64,000 nt of DNA from Lycium barbarum (lineage: Eukaryota > Streptophyta > Magnoliopsida > Solanales > Solanaceae): NCBI RefSeq assembly GCF_019175385.1, contig NC_083345.1, positions 112,764,480 through 112,828,479 of the forward strand, in the 5' to 3' direction. Of the stretch, positions 58,999 through 64,000 are shown one piece after another (the stretch's first letter is position 1; every line of letters starts with the position of its first letter). The translations under genes were made by a program, and so were the position numbers. A model generated the notes under the pieces. The model was not told the DNA's origin. It was given only the letters and a program-made list of their open reading frames with translations, and searched no databases.

Positions 58999-60878
58999 TT
59001 CTCCCCCCTTCAAAAACATTCATCCTCGAATGTTGAGGTAGAGTTCGCTCCGAGGTAGATGTCAATGTTTTTACCCGTATTTATCGGTATTTACTTTACT
59101 TACTTGCAATCTTACTTGCTCATTTAAAACTGAACTTATCCGAATTATGCAGTTTATCCTTCCTCTTTGTAGCCAAAATTTATGCCTGTACTCAAGGTCA
59201 TCCCTTTTTTTATTATTTGTCTGTCTACTAACTCTCCATGCTTTATCGCTTTCATAGTCTCTTCAGCCTTCGTTGTTTACATTCTTGTATGCCCTTTCAT
59301 TCCGTGTTTACCACATACTTTTATCCAATTTTGATCTCATCTTATTTTTATTCAGAAATTCTTGTTCTCTTCGATTACCACGGACCTTTCTTACGTTTCA
59401 CAGATGTCCCAAGCCTTTATCTCCTTGGAGTTGACCTATTCTTATTCTTACTTCCTTAAAGATAACCTCAAGGCTGATCACATTTAGCATTCTTTGCTTT
59501 TTATAGCAGTCGAATTAATCTTTGCGGTACTTTATCTTTCAACTAGTTTAACACCGAAATGTCTCACTTAATTTCTCTTTCCTTCAATTGGACTTCTGGC
59601 ACTTGGCTAACTAACAACAATCCTTGTACTTATATCGAAAACATCTCAAACCTCTTCATTTAATGATTCATTTCTTTCAGTTTACACTAAAAGTTTCTGA
59701 TCCTTAGTTCGGCTAATAAATTGGGGGTGGATTCAGAAGTTTGTCGAAAAATAACCAAGATTCTTAGTCATGCAGCGAATTCGAATTTTCTCATTCTTTG
59801 CTTTGTTTGTAACCTTCATTCATCCTTTTTTCCAACAAGAGCAATCATGTTACTTGTTCCACGAGGTCTCATTGTCACCCGATTGATCTAATCAAACGCA
59901 ATATCCTTTGATCGTTTCCTTTGGGTTTCTCCTTCTACTTTTAACCTTTGCCCGATTATCACGTAATAAGTCTTCCTCATAGTTTGACGCGATTATCTGT
60001 CATTTCGATTTACCAATCAAGAGGATCTCTTAATTCCTTAAATGTCAATCTCCTTTAGTTATATCCTTGAATCATTTTCCTGCGATTTTGTCTTCACGAC
60101 TTCATCTTCCGTTGACTTAGTTCCTCCTATTCCGCAACCCTCTATTCTCTACTAGTGGGCAACTTTCTTATTTAGCTGCGACACTTTTTCTTGCTTGCTT
60201 CTCTAGTGCTACTTTAGATTCTGCTCTTACTATTAATCGATTTCATATACATATCATTCCATCTTCTTTTTAATGCTTTTGTCAAACTCTTTAATTCCTT
60301 ACAATGTTATCATAGTTCCACCTATGGTAGCGCCCAGATGGCTTGCAATAGCATTTCCTTGCCAATGGCTTATTACTCTAATTAATTACTTTACTTCAGA
60401 TTACTCATCCGATGCGTCAAAAAAGACCATGGCCAAGGGATCTATATTCAAATGGGACTCCATTCAACCCATACAACAATCCTCAGCACCATTCCTTATA
60501 CTCTTGTATACAATATTTTCTTATCATCGTTGTTATCCCCTATCACAAGATTATACTTACAACATACTAATCCACTCTTCCAAATATTTTCAAATCCTTG
60601 TTTGAATCTTTCCTCCAATTTCCTCTTCTCTAATCTTAACATCATTACAAAATAATTCATTAGCATGAGACTAAAATAAAATCTTACTTAATTACAACTT
60701 CCTTTCAATACAAGCGTGCTTCCCTGTTTAATTCCTTGGCTCTCCTATAGCAGCGGCTAATTGAGACTTAACTAGCTTTCATTCCTCTTCAAATATTTAT
60801 TGTCCTCTCCACACTATTTTACTAGCTATTTTATCAGGACGATTATTTATATGGTCCTATGACATATACTCTCACGAT
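58999..60878. other. Internal sequence of the inverted-end insertion
   Basis: On the minus strand the part next to the LTR reads as a gypsy 3' end (ATTCGAGGATGAATG, then the purine tract). The rest is pyrimidine-rich on the plus strand and non-coding by eye; the 110-codon frame at 60273-60605 has no recognisable domain. It probably belongs to a non-autonomous relative. Confidence 0.5.
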
Positions 60879-61327
60879 CGTACTGACGTCCCTTCTGGTG
60901 GACGCTGCATTTCATGCCACGTAGGTGTATACAGATGAGTAGAGGATATTACTAGAAGATGTTCCAGCTGGATTGGCGAGCTTCATTTCCTTTCGGAGTG
61001 TTGCTGAGTCAGAGTATCTATGTTATGGTATATTGATTTATGTTAGAGACTTTGCAGACAGAGTCCCGTATATAGCATGTCATTCTTGCAAGCGGCTCTG
61101 CAAGCCGATGTATCATTATGCATTATATTACAAATTTCATATGATTTCATATTTTACTTGATTTGAGAAAGACGAAAATAATGTTTTTGAAAAGCTTTCA
61201 TTATGCATTTCATTTCGTGAATTTAGAGTCTAGTGAGATTATGAATATAACGAGAACCAGCGGGTTCGCTCGGCTCAAAGTAAAGGGTCAGGTGCCCATC
61301 ATGCCCTATCAGGACTGGGGTGTGACA
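60879..61327 (+). repeat. Inverted R-U5 copy of the LTR
   Basis: It matches the reverse complement of 56451-56899 over all 449 bases with about 19 substitutions and no gaps by hand count. Similarity ends abruptly at CGTACTGACG, near the predicted transcription start of the LTR. Confidence 0.9.
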
Positions 61328-62054
61328 GTCTTGCCAGCATTCTGTTGTTTTCTTTTCTAACCCTTTGTATGGAAAACTCGCAAGTTTCTGGACCTACTCG
61401 AGGCATGGTTATTGAGTACCTTGTTGGGATTGGAGCGTTGAGATTTTCCAAGTCACGAACAAGACGTTCTGATTCGGCAAGCCGATGTGACTATTCTCGG
61501 CGTAACCCGCAATAATATTCTCGCGGATCTGAATATTTCCCACAGCAGAAATCATCATTACGCTCTATAAGAAGGTGAGGATTCAATTCGTCTAGTTTGA
61601 AATCACTGTTATCACTCAAAAAACTGCTATGATTTGAACTCTCATCATCACTACTATTTGGTTCTTTTGGAAGGAGTAAAGACCAAGCTGCGTTTCTACT
61701 ACTCGACATTGAATGTGTTGTAGTCTAACAATAAAAGAAAGGGCTACTTATATAGTTGCAAACCTCCACGTACCCTCGGGGGGGGGGGGGGGGGGGGGGA
61801 GGGGTAGGGTTCTTTATGACCCTACCTACCTACCTTAATATAAAAAAAATATTAATCTTCATCGGACATTTCACAGTCTGAATCCCACTTGGATCTAAAT
61901 CTTGTGTTAGATTGTACACCATATTTGCATCTGATTGTTCTCTTCTCAAAAACGATTAAGAGCAAAATTAAACTCTTGTGGAGTTCCACGAGGCATTGAC
62001 ATAGCACTTTTTTTGGGCGTTTAAACCAAAAAAAAATCAAACTTCATATAAAAA

Positions 62055-62770
62055 ATGGCTCAAGATATTCCACCAATTAGGGTTTTACTACATTGGGATG
62101 GCATTATCCTTGATGACAATATATACAGTTCATTAAGATAAAAGACCAAAAGTTCATGTTAAATGTCCACTTGAAATGTCTTATGAATCACTAGTCACTT
62201 ACATACATGAAAAAATGAACATTAGTCCAGATGAGTATGAAATCTCTATAACAGGCAGATATCTACAATCAGTTTCCCATGGTATAGTGCTTTATGGTAT
62301 GCATTATATCAATGATGATGATTCTTTGAGGGATTTTTTGAATGCGCCAGAAGAATATAAACATTTAGTCGCCATTAATGTTCTTGAGATGTATGTTGAA
62401 AAGATACCCCGAGAGGTCCCTCAAGAATAGCCCAGTCAAGTTAACACTTTTGGAGATATTAGTTCTTACGGGGACATTTTGAGTGGCCAAGTGCCGCTGG
62501 AAAATCTTACCCAATAATTTAATCAAACTTGGTAAATATGCATTCTTATATTATTATTTTGTGTAATAGCACGTGTTTATTGTATGTATTGATAAATAAC
62601 CATTTTTAAATCTTTGTAGGGGAGCTGATTATTATAATAATTCTCAGTTCGGTGCAGCTGATTATTATCAAAACTCGTCAGTGGTACCAACTGTGAATGT
62701 TGGGCAGTCCTCTCAGTTTGGTGGAGTTGATCATTCTCCACACCATGCTCATTCTCAATATGTGTAGGTT
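62055..62770 (+). pseudogene. MuDR-type transposase, N-terminal exons
   Basis: It starts MAQDIPPIRVLLHWDGIILD. A TAA and a frame change follow near 62140, then KCPLEMSYESLVTYIHEKMN and LYGMHYINDDDSLRDFLNAP, the PB1-like N-terminal region of plant Mutator transposases. TAG (62428) and TAA (62515) codons stand where glutamine codons are expected, consistent with C-to-T decay. An intron (62532-62619, GT..AG) leads to an exon with ADYYNNSQFGAADYYQNSS that stops at about 62767. The DDE core never appears. Confidence 0.72.
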
Positions 62771-62790
62771 CATCAGTTTGATGTTAAATA

Positions 62791-62794
<4 letters not shown>

Positions 62795-62868
<74 letters not shown>
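62795..62868. repeat. (AT)n microsatellite
   Basis: About 37 AT units directly after the truncated transposase reading. It may mark the breakpoint. Confidence 0.97.
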
Positions 62869-62871
<3 letters not shown>

Positions 62872-62886
62872 AATTTGGAATTTAAC

Positions 62887-63087
62887 TGTTACATCTCAGA
62901 AATCCGGATTATTTGCATTGTGAGTAGTCTAATGCGAACTTAAGACGAACACGAGGTTCCTACGAGATCAAGGGGAGTATCTAATAGATTTAAGAGTATG
63001 CCATAAGATTTTGAAGTTATATGAATCGATAAGTGGAGTGTAAGTCATGGTTGGAAAGGTTTTCGCGATAGTGATTTGATGCGTTGT
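62887..63087 (+). other. LTR start fragment
   Basis: TGTTACATCTCAGAAATCCG, followed by ATGCGAACTTAAGACGAACA, reads like the start of a gypsy LTR. Only 200 bases are present before the next LTR-like start. Confidence 0.4.
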
Positions 63088-64000
63088 TGACACCCAATTT
63101 TGTCCCGCCTTTCCTCCAAAATATTTATTAGCGCTTCTAATATTTGGAAAACTTAAGAACAGTTATTTATATTTATTACAATTATTAGTTTTCTATTAAT
63201 ATCGTCGTTTTCCATTATCCAACTATAGTCAGTCCTTATTATCATTATTATTACTGTTTTTATTATTATCATTATTGTTATATTACCATCACTTGATATT
63301 AGAATCACCATGATCACTTTTAACTTTTTCTATCTATTATCTTACGCAAAAACGCATCGCAGTTTCTATTTATACAATTGAACGACAGCATTTACTCATG
63401 TTTTTAAATAAAAAACTTTATAAATATTATCGCAACTATTACAATATCATACAATTTTATTTTATTTGAGCACTAATAAATATATTTTTATACTAAGTAA
63501 TATTTTAGCACGCGTTAATATATGATTATCTATAGAGTGTCTTTCATCTTAATTAAGAAGCCTAAATAAATATGAGGAAGAAAGCATCTTAAGTCCAAAA
63601 TAAAAGACTTCATACTAGCCCAATTCATATAAAATCTGATATTTGATTTGGCCAATAATATCCCAATGAAGAGCCCAATCCACACAGCCCATTTCCATAC
63701 CCTCCTTGCCATATCGACGCCACGCGAGTGCCCTGTCAGCGCCACATAAGTGCCAAACGGTCACCAACACACAACCAGCACACGTTTCACACTCCTCCCA
63801 CAAGCCTCTCACACGCCTAGCACCCTCCTCTCCACTTGTCACGTTTTTATTGGTCATTTAATTCAAACTTAAAACCCTAAGATCCCAAATGCCATGAGTT
63901 GACCATCCTACCCCCAACTTAACTTTCCTAAATGACTAAAATGACCCTCCACCATATCTGAAACCCTAATACTTTCTCTATAAGCCTCCTTAGTAACTTT
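63088..64000 (+). other. Start of a long LTR, cut by window end
   Basis: TGACACCCAATTTTGTCCCG matches 29229, including the ATTATT-rich tract and TTATAAATATTATCG. After about 550 bases the two diverge. The minus-strand open frames at 63530-63857 have no recognisable product. Confidence 0.5.

Larger units (their letters stand above)
56451..61327 (-). mobile_element. LTR insertion with two inverted U5 ends
   Basis: The insertion of 4877 bp is flanked by GTCTT on both sides (56446-56450 and 61328-61332). It begins TGTCACACCCCAGTCC and ends GGACTGGGGTGTGACA. It consists of a complete LTR in minus orientation (56451-58998), about 1.9 kb of internal sequence and an inverted copy of the last 449 bases of that LTR. 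A normal element would show one U3 and one U5 end; here both are U5. No gag or pol reading is visible. Confidence 0.85.
56297..61709 (-). pseudogene. Acidic protein gene split by an insertion
   Basis: The 5' part (61328-61709) starts ATG with MSSSRNAAWSLLLPKEPNSS, is rich in D, E, S and N, and has CCGKYSDPREYYCGL, a possible cysteine-containing motif. The 3' part (56297-56445) encodes FYMLKLAEEQASSTGREL and ends in an acidic FYSDDD before a TAG. Counting the duplicated GTCTT once, the frame continues exactly, for 177 codons including the stop. One other in-frame TAG lies at 61491-61493. The gene lies antisense between the GRF gene and the transposase exons. Its function is unknown. Confidence 0.7.
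54882..62770 (+). mobile_element. Mutator-like element with accessory genes, decayed
   Basis: It starts at a leader GAGTCCGGAACCAAAATGAC shared with 46066 and a series of hairpins. Then come a GRF zinc-finger gene (plus strand), an acidic-protein gene (minus strand) and the N-terminal exons of a MuDR-type transposase (plus strand). The transposase catalytic core, the SWIM zinc finger and the right terminus are absent; the reading breaks off before an AT microsatellite at 62795. All three genes carry stops or frameshifts. Grouping them as one element is inference from order and shared ends. Confidence 0.6.

Noticed and set aside
60273..60605. 110-codon plus-strand frame inside the inverted-end insertion
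   Set aside because: No recognisable domain, no promoter or splice context, and it runs opposite to the element's coding sense.

Overview
This is a stretch of plant nuclear DNA. It is AT-rich and almost wholly built from nested and decayed transposable elements, with two or three host-type genes between them. The mix of element families and a Cf/Peru-style receptor-like protein suggest a eudicot, probably Solanaceae; no single sequence proves the species. I saw no tRNA, rRNA, CRISPR array or bacterial feature. Some calls rest on structure I could check by hand (target-site duplications, primer sites, terminal repeats). Family names come from recognised motifs and have not been searched.

Layout. 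1-3.5 kb: duplicated AT-rich repeats and two Mutator-type MITEs. 3.5-8.9 kb: non-coding LTR-like DNA holding a 2.5 kb LTR (4713-7212). 8.9-27.1 kb: one minus-strand Ty3/gypsy element of chromovirus (Tekay/Del-like) type with a broken gag-pol. It carries three later insertions: a hAT-type element (10943-11714), an Athila/Tat-like remnant (12007-16246), and, inside its 5' LTR, a complete non-autonomous LTR element (21219-26358) with unfamiliar coding content. 27.1-36.4 kb: non-coding LTR-like DNA with a SINE, an 833-bp duplication containing hairpin-forming repeats, and a 226-base assembly gap. 36.4-40.0 kb: a 5'-truncated L1-type LINE with a 14-bp target duplication. 40.7-43.1 kb: an intact single-exon LRR receptor-like protein gene, minus strand. 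43.5-53.9 kb: MITEs, an inverted-repeat element and a segmental triplication that preserves the order of MITE insertions. 54.0-54.6 kb: a small two-exon gene for a secreted peptide, not visible as one open frame. 54.9-62.8 kb: a decayed Mutator-like element with a GRF zinc-finger gene, an antisense acidic-protein gene and the N-terminal part of a transposase. 62.9-64 kb: starts of further LTRs.

The most unusual structure is 56451-61327. This insertion has a 5-bp target duplication (GTCTT), yet both termini are the same (U5) end of an LTR in opposite orientation. Its 449-bp arms are about 96% identical. It splits the antisense acidic-protein gene, whose frame resumes exactly across the duplicated target. 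The other candidates for new biology are the secreted peptide gene, the accessory genes of the Mutator-like element, the hairpin arrays and the protein of the non-autonomous LTR element.

The host genes show no operon-like cooperation. The receptor-like protein would act at the plasma membrane and the small peptide would enter the secretory pathway, but nothing in the sequence links them.
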